The notes below the pieces were generated by a model that saw nothing but the letters and a program-made list of their open reading frames with translations, searched no databases and was not told where the DNA came from. DNA of 29,513 nucleotides from an uncultured Bacteroidota bacterium (GTDB lineage: Bacteria > Bacteroidota > Bacteroidia > Chitinophagales > Chitinophagaceae), in assembly GCA_903879995.1 (NCBI GenBank), contig CAIRNW010000226.1:1-29513 (forward strand). Direction: 5' to 3'. How positions within the stretch are numbered: position 1 is the first letter of the stretch; every line of letters begins with the position of its first letter. Made by a program: the position numbers and the translations under genes. Of the stretch, positions 8,861 to 18,003 are shown piece after piece.

Positions 8861-10201
8861 TTAGAGTAGCTCACCTCTCAAGCGAAGCAATTCAGTTTCG
8901 GCTTGTTTAGCTTGAAATCGGGCGCGGATTAGCCTGGTGAACGCATCTTGAAGACTTTTCTGCGCTTCTTTTAATTGAATCAGCGTGGTGGAATTGAGTC
9001 GATAGACTTCAAAAACTATCTGTACATTTTCACGTGCTAATAGTATGTTTTCCTCCTCTAGGCGTAATAATTGTTGTGCAGCTTGGTATTGATTATAGGC
9101 CTGTACGAGGGCCAGATTAATCTGTTGTTTTTGACTCTCAAGCACCAATTGTTCTCTTTTAAGATTCACTTGCGCATTTTGAATATTGCGGCGAACAACA
9201 CCATTATTGAAAAGAGGGATGTTAGCTGTTAAACCATAGTTTAATCCTCTGTTGCGACTAAATAGAGGCTGAAAGGGATTGACTACTGCTTTGTTATCAA
9301 GTAGGTTGAAGTTGTATGTTGAGTTGAAATTAACCGTTGGCCAACGTTCTGCTTTTTGTACTTTTAGCGTGGTCCTTGCAATTAAAATATTTTTTTGCGC
9401 TACCAGTATTTGTAGATTCGAATTTTCTAGTTTTTCTTGAAGGGTTGAGAGCGAGAGAGTAGGTTTAAAGGGTATGGAATCCGTTACCTCAAATTCGTTG
9501 GTGGTTGATAGCCCCATTAAAGTGTTTAATTCATTTTTAAGCTGTTGAAGCGTAAAAGATTGTTCTAGTTGTGCGGCTTTCTGTGCGTTAAGATCAACTT
9601 TACTTTGTAATAAATCAGGTTTGGTGCCTGATCCAATTGAAAGTTTATACTCAGCTAGCTTGACTCTTTCTTGATTAATCTGGATCTGTTCCTCAATTGC
9701 CTTTAATTGTTGTTTTTGCTGTACAATGGCATAGTAAGCATTACTGGCTTGTGAAAGGGTGTTTAATACATTGTTACGCACATTCAGTTCGCCTAATTGC
9801 TGAAGGGCAGCCGCTCTCTCACGGGTAGCATAAACGCTGAGCCCATTGAAAATGGGCCAGTTGAGGGCTAGTGCAGCACTGGTGTTGTCCGATTGGATTC
9901 CTTTTCTCTCACGGATTGCACCGTCATTGAATTTTTGATACTGGTCATTATTATTAAAAACTAATCCTGTACTTGCATTTAATCGGGGTAGAAAGGCTTC
10001 TTTGCTATATGCTTTTTCAATAGCCAATGCAGCCGAGTCATTTTTAGCAATACGAATCCCGTAGTTATTCATTAAAACTTGTTCAAAAACCTCCTCCAGC
10101 CTAAGCAAGGGTAATTTTTGAGGTATTGATTTTTGAATGGGTGCTTGTCCTTGGCAAAAAGCAGAAAGAAAAAGCAATATAAATAGACCGTAGATATTCA
10201 T
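8861..10201 (-). CDS. TolC-family outer membrane efflux protein
   Basis: A 446-aa outer-membrane channel subunit of a tripartite efflux pump. The N-terminal hydrophobic stretch up to about residue 18 ([14 protein letters not shown]) is a signal peptide. The remainder shows the two-repeat OEP pattern of long Gln/Ala/Leu-rich helices, including ALNWPIFNG (about 92), [20 protein letters not shown] near the C-terminus, and a terminal LLRLRGELL. It begins 9 bp after the RND pump gene, so all three pump subunits come from one transcript. Substrate cannot be inferred from a channel subunit. Family assignment is confident; no specific named orthologue is claimed. Confidence 0.93.
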   Translation of the reverse strand: MNIYGLFILLFLSAFCQGQAPIQKSIPQKLPLLRLEEVFEQVLMNNYGIRIAKNDSAALAIEKAYSKEAFLPRLNASTGLVFNNNDQYQKFNDGAIRERKGIQSDNTSAALALNWPIFNGLSVYATRERAAALQQLGELNVRNNVLNTLSQASNAYYAIVQQKQQLKAIEEQIQINQERVKLAEYKLSIGSGTKPDLLQSKVDLNAQKAAQLEQSFTLQQLKNELNTLMGLSTTNEFEVTDSIPFKPTLSLSTLQEKLENSNLQILVAQKNILIARTTLKVQKAERWPTVNFNSTYNFNLLDNKAVVNPFQPLFSRNRGLNYGLTANIPLFNNGVVRRNIQNAQVNLKREQLVLESQKQQINLALVQAYNQYQAAQQLLRLEEENILLARENVQIVFEVYRLNSTTLIQLKEAQKSLQDAFTRLIRARFQAKQAETELLRLRGELL

Positions 10202-10210
10202 CCTGTTTAT

Positions 10211-13200
10211 TTAAGAGGGACTGACTAATGATTCAATTTCGCTTTTCTTTTTGGGTCGAGATAAGTACGTATACATCGCTGGAATTACAAATAGCGTAAG
10301 CACTAATGAAAACACAATTCCTCCTACAATTACTATACCTAATGGTATGCGGCTTGTGGCAGCTGCTCCTAAGGAGAGAGCCAGCGGAAGTGCTCCTAAC
10401 GCCATAGCTAAACTGGTCATCAAAATGGGGCGTAATCGTTGCCCAGCAGCATCTAATACGGCATCTTGCTTTGATAATCCACGTAGTTGATTCTTATTTG
10501 CAAATTCTACGATTAATATTCCATTTTTTGTAACAAGTCCAATCAACATGATCATGCCAATTTGGGAGAAAATATTCAGGGTATGATCGAATGCCCACAA
10601 GGATAATACGGCTCCTGCAATAGCAAGTGGAACCGTAATCATGATAATGAGGGGGTCTATAAAACTTTCAAATTGGGCGGCCAGTATTAAAAAAATCAAA
10701 ACCAAGGCAAGCATGAACGCATATAAAGTGTTACTGCTACTTTCCTTAAAGTCCCTTGATGTTCCAGTGAGGGCAGTGGCATATGTGTCATCCAAAACTT
10801 TCTCCGCTATTTTCTCCATTTCCGCAATACCATCACCAATGGTGTATCCCGGTTGCAAACTAGCAGAGATCGTTGCAGATTTAAATCGATTAAAATGGTA
10901 GATAGAAGGGGGGCTATTTACTTCTTCGGTCTTAATCAGGTTGTCCAAGCTAATGAGCTCTCCTCGGTTATTACGAACAAAAAGCAACCTTAAATCTCCC
11001 GGGTCATCTCTTTCAGCTCGACTTACCTGACCTACTACGCTATATTGTTTTCCCTCTTTTGTAAAATAGCCCATTCTGCGGTTACTGTAAGCTAATTGTA
11101 GCGCTTGTGAGACATCTGCAATGCTCACGCCCAAGGAGCCTGCTTTAATTCGGTCTATTTCAACTTTGATTTCTGGTCTATTAAATTTCAAATCTACATC
11201 TGGGTTTAGCAATATTTTACTGTTTCTTGCTTCCTCCAGCAATTTTGGTAATGCCTTGGTTAATTTATCAAAATTATTATGTTGAACTACAAACGCAACG
11301 GGCTGTCCTCCTCTTCTATTAACAGAAATAGTTTGTTCTTCAATAACAATAGCTCGCCCCTCATTATATTGACCTAAATTTTTATTAACTGCTTTTACTA
11401 TCGAGGACTGGCTGCGCTTTCGCTCAGCGGGATCTACAAGCATAACTCGAATATACCCGGTGTTGGAGTTGCCAGTACCTACAAACCCAGGTGCAGTAAG
11501 ACTAAATAACATACGTTTCTCCGGTACTGAGTCAATTACCATATCTGTTACACTGGAGATGTAACGATCCATGGCATCAAATGAAGTTCCTTCTGGGGCT
11601 GTCAACTGTATTCGGAATTGGCTTCGATCTTCCAATGGGGCTAGTTCTGATTGTAAACCAGATCCAATCAAATATATTGAGGCTATGCAAGCTATGATAA
11701 TTAGAAATGCTACCCACTTTACGTACATAAACCGTTCTAAAAGATTTTTGTAAATACTGTCCATTCCTACAAAAAATGGTTCAGACCATTTATAGAAGCG
11801 AGAATGATCAGATGGGTTTTTTCGATTCAACTTGACATTCAAAACGGGTGTAAGGGTTAGAGAGACAAAAGCAGAAATTAGTACTGCGCCAGATACCACT
11901 ACTCCAAATTCTCTAAACAAACGACCTACAAAGCCCTCTAAAAAAATAATAGGAAGGAAAACTACGGCAAGGGTAATAGATGTTGCAATTACGGCAAAGT
12001 AGATCTCCTTTGAGCCCTCCAAGGCAGCTTGCCACTTATTCATTCCTTTTTCTATACGCTTGTAAATATTTTCGGTTACTACTATTCCATCGTCTACAAC
12101 AAGACCGGTTGCTAAAACTATTGCTAATAAGGATAATACGTTTATTGTAAATCCCATCAAGTACATGATGAAAAAGGAGCCAATCAGTGATACCGGTATA
12201 TCAATAAGCGGTCTTAACGCAATAATCCAATCTCTGAAAAAAGCGTAAATAATCATCACAACCAGCAAAAACGAAATCATCAGTGTCTCTCTTACTTCCA
12301 GGATAGATTTCTTGATGAATCGAGTTTGATCCATCCCCACATTTAATTTGATATCCGCAGGCACATCTTTTTTAATTTGCTCAATGCGTTTATAAAATTC
12401 ATCGGCAATCGCAACATAATTGGAGCCGGGCTGGGGGATCAGAGCAATAGATATCATAGGGATTCCATTGCCGCGTAATAATGTTTCCTCATTCTCTGGA
12501 CCCAGGGTCACTTCACCCACATCATTGAGTCGAACTTCATTGCCTGCCGTATTTCGAATAATAAGATTATTGAAATCTTCCTCGCTTTCCAGCTTTCCAA
12601 ATGTTCTAACCGACAGCTCAATGGAGTTGCCGTATATTTTTCCGGCTGGGAGTTCTGTATTCTCTCTAGTGAGAGCTTGCTGAACATCATTTACGGTAAT
12701 TCCTCTGGCAGTTAGCTTGTTTGGATCAAGCCAAATTCGCATTGCATATTTCTTCTCGCCCCAAATTTGTACACCACTTACACCTGGTATGGTTTGAAGG
12801 CGTTCTACCAAAACGTTTGTTGCAAACTCTGTGATCTGTAGTGGATTTCTGAGTTCGCTTTGCACGGTCATCGATATGATCGATTCTGAACTGGCATCTG
12901 CTTTGGAAACAACAGGAGGAGAGTCCAGGTCTGATGGTAGGGAGCGCACCGCTTGTGAAACTTTATCACGAACATCATTCGCTGCCGCTTCCAGATCAAT
13001 ACCTAATTCAAACTCTACATTGATATTGCTAGTACCATTACTGCTGGATGAGGTAATATTTCGAATTCCTGCAATGCCATTAATCGCTTTTTCGAGCGGT
13101 TCTGTGATTTGTGTTTCAACAATGTCAGGATTGGCCCCTGGATAAGAAGTTCTGATACTAATATTAGGAGGATCAATAGCCGGGTAGTCTCTAACGCCCA

Positions 13201-13294
13201 GGAATTGAAAACCGATTACTCCAAAAAGTACAATTAAAATATTCATGACCACGGCCAATACCGGTCGTCGTAAACTTAGCTCGGCGATATTCAT
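10211..13294 (-). CDS. RND efflux pump, HAE1/AcrB-type inner membrane transporter
   Basis: A 1027-aa proton-driven RND transporter of normal length. The N-terminus has MNIAELSLRRPVLAVVMNIL and the SYPGANP motif (about residue 50). The proton-relay aspartates are D401/D402 in GLVVDDGIVVTENI. The TM10 lysine in LVTKNGILIVEFANK and the RLRPILMTSLAMALGALPLA motif are intact, as is LAAQFESFIDPLIIM. Two large periplasmic porter/docking regions separate the TM bundles as expected. HAE1 members export hydrophobic or amphiphilic drugs, detergents, dyes or lipids; the natural substrate here is unknown. It overlaps the adaptor gene by 4 bp (translational coupling) and the TolC-like gene follows after 9 bp. 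No dedicated TetR or MarR repressor gene lies next to it. Confidence 0.95.
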   Translation of the reverse strand: MNIAELSLRRPVLAVVMNILIVLFGVIGFQFLGVRDYPAIDPPNISIRTSYPGANPDIVETQITEPLEKAINGIAGIRNITSSSSNGTSNINVEFELGIDLEAAANDVRDKVSQAVRSLPSDLDSPPVVSKADASSESIISMTVQSELRNPLQITEFATNVLVERLQTIPGVSGVQIWGEKKYAMRIWLDPNKLTARGITVNDVQQALTRENTELPAGKIYGNSIELSVRTFGKLESEEDFNNLIIRNTAGNEVRLNDVGEVTLGPENEETLLRGNGIPMISIALIPQPGSNYVAIADEFYKRIEQIKKDVPADIKLNVGMDQTRFIKKSILEVRETLMISFLLVVMIIYAFFRDWIIALRPLIDIPVSLIGSFFIMYLMGFTINVLSLLAIVLATGLVVDDGIVVTENIYKRIEKGMNKWQAALEGSKEIYFAVIATSITLAVVFLPIIFLEGFVGRLFREFGVVVSGAVLISAFVSLTLTPVLNVKLNRKNPSDHSRFYKWSEPFFVGMDSIYKNLLERFMYVKWVAFLIIIACIASIYLIGSGLQSELAPLEDRSQFRIQLTAPEGTSFDAMDRYISSVTDMVIDSVPEKRMLFSLTAPGFVGTGNSNTGYIRVMLVDPAERKRSQSSIVKAVNKNLGQYNEGRAIVIEEQTISVNRRGGQPVAFVVQHNNFDKLTKALPKLLEEARNSKILLNPDVDLKFNRPEIKVEIDRIKAGSLGVSIADVSQALQLAYSNRRMGYFTKEGKQYSVVGQVSRAERDDPGDLRLLFVRNNRGELISLDNLIKTEEVNSPPSIYHFNRFKSATISASLQPGYTIGDGIAEMEKIAEKVLDDTYATALTGTSRDFKESSSNTLYAFMLALVLIFLILAAQFESFIDPLIIMITVPLAIAGAVLSLWAFDHTLNIFSQIGMIMLIGLVTKNGILIVEFANKNQLRGLSKQDAVLDAAGQRLRPILMTSLAMALGALPLALSLGAAATSRIPLGIVIVGGIVFSLVLTLFVIPAMYTYLSRPKKKSEIESLVSPS

Positions 13295-14355
13295 GGTTGT
13301 GGATTCTGAATGTTGCGAATTGTTATTTTACCCTCGGGACGAATACTCATCAGTCCAGTTACCACAATGGTGTCTCCACTATTTAGCCCCTCAATGATTT
13401 GAATTTTTTCTGCACTTCTAACACCAGTAGTTACATCTTGAAACTGGGCTATCCCGTTTCTATAAACGATTATTTTCTTTCCTCGCGCTTGTGGCAGGAT
13501 TGCTTGTGCAGGGACAAGCAGTGCGTTAGGATCAGGATCAAAACTTATTTTAATTTTTGCAAAACTTCCTGGTAATACAGCTTTTGTTGGGTTGATTAGT
13601 TGTGCTCGAACCAGCAAGCTTCTGCTTTTTTCTTCTACATTGGGGTCAATGGCTATTATTTTAGCATTGGTTTCCGCTATATTGCCTGCTGTAACAAGCG
13701 CTACCAGTTGACCGAGTTTAATCCTTGCGCTATATTTCTCGGGAATTGCAAAGTCAACCTTGAGTATGTTATTTTGATTGATCTTTGTTATCACATTCGC
13801 AGGAGTGACGTAAGCCCCAACGCTAATATTCTTTAAACTTATTTGGCCGTTAAACGGAGCCTTTATCTCTGTTTTTTCCAAGCTGGTTTTAATAATTCCT
13901 ATATCCGCTTTAAGGTTATTGACTTGTAGCAGGCTAATATCATAATCTTGCTGACTGATTCCTTGAACTCTCAGTAACTGTGCTTGACGCTCCTCCGTTT
14001 TTTGAGCTAATTGTAATTGCACTTCTAGTTTTCTCAATTGTGCAACTAAGTCACCGTCGTAAAGTTTGGCTAACACAGTTCCTTTTTCGATCGTTTTTCC
14101 TTCTTGAAGGTTCAAAGCCACGATACGTCCGGATATTTCTGGATGTATTTCAACCGATTCATTCGCTAGAATATTTCCAGGAACTTCTAGCGTTTCGGCA
14201 AATGAAGCGGGTTGAACAATGTAAACTTGTACGCCGGTCGATTTATTTTTTTCACCCCCATTTTTATCATTTTTGGGAGATTTCGAGGGGGAACTATCAC
14301 AGGCCAGCAGAGAGGCTGCTAAGAACAGATAGGTTGACCAGCATTTGAGTTTCAT
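13291..14355 (-). CDS. RND efflux periplasmic adaptor (membrane fusion) lipoprotein
   Basis: A 354-aa HlyD/AcrA-type adaptor linking the RND pump to its outer-membrane channel. A lipobox SLLAC places the lipidated cysteine at residue 19, so the mature protein is probably membrane-anchored. Then come the lipoyl half-motif around EISGRIVALNLQEGKTI, a coiled-coil hairpin (about residues 110-165), the second lipoyl half IKAPFNGQISLKNISVGAYV, and beta-barrel and membrane-proximal domains ending in NSGDTIVVTGLMSIRPEG. The start is set at ATG 14355; an in-frame TTG at 14361 adds only two residues and is less likely. It lies about 40 bp downstream of purK on the same strand and overlaps the pump gene by 4 bp. 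Confidence 0.93.
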   Translation of the reverse strand: MKLKCWSTYLFLAASLLACDSSPSKSPKNDKNGGEKNKSTGVQVYIVQPASFAETLEVPGNILANESVEIHPEISGRIVALNLQEGKTIEKGTVLAKLYDGDLVAQLRKLEVQLQLAQKTEERQAQLLRVQGISQQDYDISLLQVNNLKADIGIIKTSLEKTEIKAPFNGQISLKNISVGAYVTPANVITKINQNNILKVDFAIPEKYSARIKLGQLVALVTAGNIAETNAKIIAIDPNVEEKSRSLLVRAQLINPTKAVLPGSFAKIKISFDPDPNALLVPAQAILPQARGKKIIVYRNGIAQFQDVTTGVRSAEKIQIIEGLNSGDTIVVTGLMSIRPEGKITIRNIQNPQP

Positions 14356-14395
14356 AAGCAAAATTGTTGAGCGGGATTAATGTAACGTTTTTTGA

Positions 14396-15532
14396 CTAGT
14401 TTTCTTTTGCTTTCGCAATGGTTCGAATTGTTTTTTTTATCCAATCCGCAACAACTGCAGCCTCTTGCGATTTTACATTCAGTGCAGTAACATGTCCCAT
14501 TTTTCTTCCTGGTTTAGTTTCCGATTTGCCGTACCAATGTAAATGTAGATTGGGTTTAGCAGCTAATTCTTTTTCTCCTTCCAAATGGGCGCTGCCACTA
14601 TGTCCATCAGATCCAATAATGTTTACCATTATGGAGGGAGAAAGAATTTCAGTAGAGCCCAGTGGTAGATTTAGCAGCACCTGCCAAAGCAGTTCAAATT
14701 GCGAGGTAGCGAGGGCCTCAATACTGTGATGCCCGCTGTTGTGAACTCGAGGGGCTGTTTCATTAACAAGAACAGAGCCTGATTTATCTACAAATAGCTC
14801 AATTGCAAAAACTCCTGGTGAATTGAATGCACGAACCAGGGTAGAAGCAATTTTTATGGCTTCTGCAGTAGTTTTTTGATCGATAACTGCGGGACATAGC
14901 TGATAGTCCAATAGGTTTAGACGTGGATTAAATACCATTTCAACTGCGGGGCAAATCGCAATTTTTCCATCGGATGATACCGCTACTTGGATTGCAATCT
15001 CTTTATCAATTTCTGCCATCTTTTCAAGCACGGATGGGGCATCAAATCCGAGTACCAGATCAGCTGCTGTTTTTAATAGTACTACACCTTTTCCGTCATA
15101 ACCCCCCATTCCAATTTTATGCACGGCAGGCAGGAAATGTGTCAGCGATAAAAGTTCTTGTTGTTGATTGGTAATATGGTAGGGGGAGGTTGGGATATTG
15201 TGGTCGGTATAGAATTGCTTTTGGGTGATTTTATTTTGAATAATTCTCAATACGGCCGGGCGTGGTATCACATTGATTCCTTCTTCTTCCAGTTTTTCTA
15301 ATGCTTCCACGCAAACCTGTTCAATTTCAATAGTGATGCAATCCAGTTTTTTTCCAAACTGATAGACGGTATCAAAATCCTTAATGTCGCCTAGTGTAAA
15401 GTGGTCACAAAGTAAACGAGCGGGACAGTTTTCCTGATTTTCAAGTATATGTGTTTCCACCTCGAATTTTTTGGCAGCTTCCAGAAGCATACGTCCCAAC
15501 TGTCCCCCGCCAAGTATCCCAACTTTGATCAT
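14396..15532 (-). CDS. purK: 5-(carboxyamino)imidazole ribonucleotide synthase PurK
   Basis: A 378-aa ATP-grasp enzyme that carboxylates AIR with bicarbonate and ATP to N5-CAIR, the substrate of PurE. Evidence includes the N-terminal MIKVGILGGGQLGRML, IIQNKITQKQF at about residue 106, the ATP-grasp loop GMGGYDGKGVVLLK, and the C-terminal NETAPRVHNSGHHSIEA. It is the first gene of a minus-strand run continuing into the RND pump and, further on, purE. A TAnnTTTG element sits just 4 nt before the ATG. The start is firm, because the glycine-rich loop begins at residue 8. It is divergent from hpd across 44 bp. Confidence 0.96.
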   Translation of the reverse strand: MIKVGILGGGQLGRMLLEAAKKFEVETHILENQENCPARLLCDHFTLGDIKDFDTVYQFGKKLDCITIEIEQVCVEALEKLEEEGINVIPRPAVLRIIQNKITQKQFYTDHNIPTSPYHITNQQQELLSLTHFLPAVHKIGMGGYDGKGVVLLKTAADLVLGFDAPSVLEKMAEIDKEIAIQVAVSSDGKIAICPAVEMVFNPRLNLLDYQLCPAVIDQKTTAEAIKIASTLVRAFNSPGVFAIELFVDKSGSVLVNETAPRVHNSGHHSIEALATSQFELLWQVLLNLPLGSTEILSPSIMVNIIGSDGHSGSAHLEGEKELAAKPNLHLHWYGKSETKPGRKMGHVTALNVKSQEAAVVADWIKKTIRTIAKAKEN

Positions 15533-15536
15533 CCAA

Positions 15537-15544
15537 CAAAGATA
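15537..15544 (-). promoter_or_regulatory. -7 promoter element for purK
   Basis: The minus strand reads TATCTTTG, an exact TAnnTTTG match, with only 4 nt between it and the purK ATG. A start site at the usual distance would fall on or next to the ATG. No clear -33 TTG is seen. Confidence 0.45.
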
Positions 15545-15564
15545 ACTGAGCGGATAAAATAATT

Positions 15565-15572
15565 TACTTTTG
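15565..15572 (+). promoter_or_regulatory. -7 promoter element for hpd
   Basis: The plus strand reads TACTTTTG, an exact TAnnTTTG match, with 4 nt between it and the hpd ATG at 15577. This mirrors the purK element on the other strand. No clear -33 TTG is seen. Confidence 0.45.
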
Positions 15573-15576
15573 CTTT

Positions 15577-16710
15577 ATGAAAACAACGCTTGCAAGCCCC
15601 CTGAACGCTAGTCAAACTACTGACTTTTTGCCCCTGGAGGGAACGGATTATGTTGAGTTCTATGTTGGAAATGCCAAACAAGCTGCACATTATTATATGA
15701 GCGCCTTTGGTTTTCAGGCATTAGCCTATGCTGGGCCCGAAACGGGAGTCCGGGATCGTGCCAGTTACGCGGTTCGTCAACATAAATTAACTTTTGTGCT
15801 AACCACTCCATTGCGAGGTGATAACCCAATTGCAGATCATATTTACAAGCATGGAGACGGGGTGAAGGCGCTTTCTTTACGCGTGCAAGATGCAACTCGT
15901 GCCTGGGAGGAGACCACAAAGCGTGGCGCACAGTCTTTCATGGAGCCGCAGCGGTTGCAAGATAAAGATGGTGAAGTAGTGATCAGTGGCATACACACCT
16001 ATGGAGATACAGTTCATTTGTTTATTGAGCGAAAAAATTACAGTGGGATATTCATGCCGGGTTATCGAGCCTGGTCAAATCCTCATTTTCAACCTACCGA
16101 TTGTGGCTTACAGTATGTTGATCACTGCGTAGGAAATGTGGGTTGGAATCAGATGAACAAGTGGGTTACATTTTATGAGGAAGTGCTTGGCTTCAAGAAT
16201 ATTTTGTCTTTTGATGACGAAGATATTTCTACAGAATACTCTGCACTAATGAGCAAGGTGATGAGTAGCGGTAATGGATATGTGAAATTTCCTATCAATG
16301 AGCCGGCGGAAGGAAAGAAGAAAAGTCAAGTGGAAGAGTATCTTGAATTTTATAATGGCGAAGGTTGCCAGCACGTAGCTATGGCTACTAACGATATTGT
16401 ACGTACGGTGACCGAATTAAAGAAGCGTGGAGTAGAGTTTTTGCAAGTGCCCACCACTTACTATGATACCTTACTTGAACGTGTAGGCTCCATCGATGAG
16501 GATCTGACCCCTTTGAAAGAGCTAGGAATTTTAGTAGATCGTGATAACGAAGGTTATTTGCTACAACTCTTTACTAAGCCAGTGGAGGACCGTCCAACAC
16601 TATTTTTTGAAATTATTCAACGCAAAGGTGCTGTAAGCTTTGGAAAAGGCAACTTTAAGGCTCTATTTGAAGCTATTGAGCGCGAACAAGAAGCAAGGGG
16701 AAACCTCTAG
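15577..16710 (+). CDS. hpd: 4-hydroxyphenylpyruvate dioxygenase
   Basis: A 377-aa non-heme iron dioxygenase that converts 4-hydroxyphenylpyruvate to homogentisate in tyrosine catabolism. The iron ligands are all identifiable: H183 in YVDHCVGNV, H266 in GCQHVAMATND and E345 in FFEIIQRKG. The C-terminal gating helix GKGNFKALFEAIEREQEARG is complete. Length and two-VOC-domain layout (about 20-150 and 178-350) match bacterial HPPD. Neighbouring homogentisate-pathway genes (hmgA, fahA) are not in the window, so the rest of the pathway must be elsewhere or absent. It is divergent from purK, and the next gene follows 56 bp downstream on the same strand. Confidence 0.96.
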   Translation: MKTTLASPLNASQTTDFLPLEGTDYVEFYVGNAKQAAHYYMSAFGFQALAYAGPETGVRDRASYAVRQHKLTFVLTTPLRGDNPIADHIYKHGDGVKALSLRVQDATRAWEETTKRGAQSFMEPQRLQDKDGEVVISGIHTYGDTVHLFIERKNYSGIFMPGYRAWSNPHFQPTDCGLQYVDHCVGNVGWNQMNKWVTFYEEVLGFKNILSFDDEDISTEYSALMSKVMSSGNGYVKFPINEPAEGKKKSQVEEYLEFYNGEGCQHVAMATNDIVRTVTELKKRGVEFLQVPTTYYDTLLERVGSIDEDLTPLKELGILVDRDNEGYLLQLFTKPVEDRPTLFFEIIQRKGAVSFGKGNFKALFEAIEREQEARGNL

Positions 16711-16766
16711 TAGTTAGAAGGAGAACTACAATTTCTGAACCAATTTTCCCTTCGTACATTCGTAGC

Positions 16767-17996
16767 ATGCAACGCTGCAAGTTTTTGCTGCTTTTGTTTT
16801 TTCTCAGCATCCTTAAGAGCTGGGCACAGCCTGGCTACAATTTAGGTGCTGGCCCCTCTGCATCTTATCTCTCATTTGTGGACTATCAACGAAGCTTCCC
16901 TCGTCCGCAAGAAGCGATGCAACGAAAATTAGACACCTTAAAAAAACAATTTGCTACTAAAAAATTAAAATGGCCTGTCGGTCAAATTTATATTCGTTCT
17001 TTCAAGTATGACAGTCAACTTGAGGTATGGGTCAAGCAAACCTCTGAATCAGTTTTCAGCTTGTTCAAAACATACCCAGTATGCGCGTTAGCTGGATCAT
17101 TAGGTCCCAAGCGAGTGCAAGGCGATTATCAAGTGCCGGAAGGATTTTACTATATCAATGAGTTCAACCCTTTTAGTAATTACTATTTATCACTCGGTTT
17201 AAATTATCCCAACGCTAGTGATCGCATTTTAAGTGATTCCAGTAAGCCAGGTGGGGATATTTATATTCACGGCAGTTGTGTGACCGTAGGTTGTATACCC
17301 ATCACGGATCAACAAATTGATGAACTGTATGTGCTGGCAACGTTTGCTCGTGATGCAGGTCAGGACTTTATTCCAGTTCATATTTTTCCTTGTCGGTTTG
17401 ATGTGCCTCGGAGTAAGGCATATTTGGATGACTTGGTGAAAGATGATCTCGCGTTAAAAAATTTCTCAGAAAAGTTATCGGATGCTTATTTCTTCTTTGA
17501 GAAAAATCGAAAATTACCCATCGTAATGGTCACGGGTGATGGACAGTATCATATTAATGAGGCGCCTCGTAATGCAGCCACTGTTCGCTCCGTTTTGTCA
17601 GCCTCACTTCCAAAAGAGGAATTGTCTTCTACACGGCCACGTGCTTTGCCCTCAAAAAGGGTAAGAACGATTGCAAAGCTATCAGAGATAGTCGATCAAT
17701 GGCCGCAATTCCCAGGTGGGATGGCCGCCTTCAATGGATTTATCGATCAGGTGAGTTCTGCTTTGCGTGGTTCTTTACCGTCGGACTTCTCTAAAGTTTA
17801 CGTGCAGTATGAATTTGTAGTAGACCGTGACGGAACGCCAGTTAATTTCAAGATCGTAAAGGGACTTGCCAATTACCCCCAGTTACAAGCCCTTCTAATT
17901 GAGCAATTAGAGCAAATGCAAGTATGGACACCAGCAAAGCTAAATTCGATACCCGTTGCTAAAAAACTCACACAAACGCTTACCCTACAAAAATAA
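16767..17996 (+). CDS. Secreted YafK-like L,D-transpeptidase-fold protein with C-terminal TonB domain
   Basis: A 409-aa exported protein with two recognisable parts. Residues 1-20 form a signal peptide (LLLLFFLSILKSWAQ). Residues about 70-215 resemble the YkuD/YafK L,D-transpeptidase family: YIHGSCVTVGCIPITD supplies the catalytic-type H168 and C176, and VHIFPCRF matches the strand after it. YafK relatives act on the meso-diaminopimelate linkage of peptidoglycan; one member (DpaA) is a hydrolase rather than a transpeptidase. Residues about 308-409 look like the Bacteroidota TonB C-terminal domain: WPQFPGGMAAF, then FVVDRDGTPVNFKIVKG and MQVWTPAKLNSIPVAKK. No TonB-type N-terminal TM anchor is present beyond the signal peptide. 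fbp starts 7 bp later. The exact reaction is not inferable. Confidence 0.82.
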   Translation: MQRCKFLLLLFFLSILKSWAQPGYNLGAGPSASYLSFVDYQRSFPRPQEAMQRKLDTLKKQFATKKLKWPVGQIYIRSFKYDSQLEVWVKQTSESVFSLFKTYPVCALAGSLGPKRVQGDYQVPEGFYYINEFNPFSNYYLSLGLNYPNASDRILSDSSKPGGDIYIHGSCVTVGCIPITDQQIDELYVLATFARDAGQDFIPVHIFPCRFDVPRSKAYLDDLVKDDLALKNFSEKLSDAYFFFEKNRKLPIVMVTGDGQYHINEAPRNAATVRSVLSASLPKEELSSTRPRALPSKRVRTIAKLSEIVDQWPQFPGGMAAFNGFIDQVSSALRGSLPSDFSKVYVQYEFVVDRDGTPVNFKIVKGLANYPQLQALLIEQLEQMQVWTPAKLNSIPVAKKLTQTLTLQK

Positions 17997-18003
17997 TTTA
18001 CGC

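Noticed and set aside
16710..16729. Inverted repeat GTAGTT-8 nt-AACTAC just after the hpd stop, considered as a terminator.
   Set aside because: The stem is only 6 bp and AT-rich, and no T-run follows. The half-sites match the 28317-28330 palindrome, but the spacing differs (8 versus 2) and the hexamer occurs elsewhere in coding DNA.
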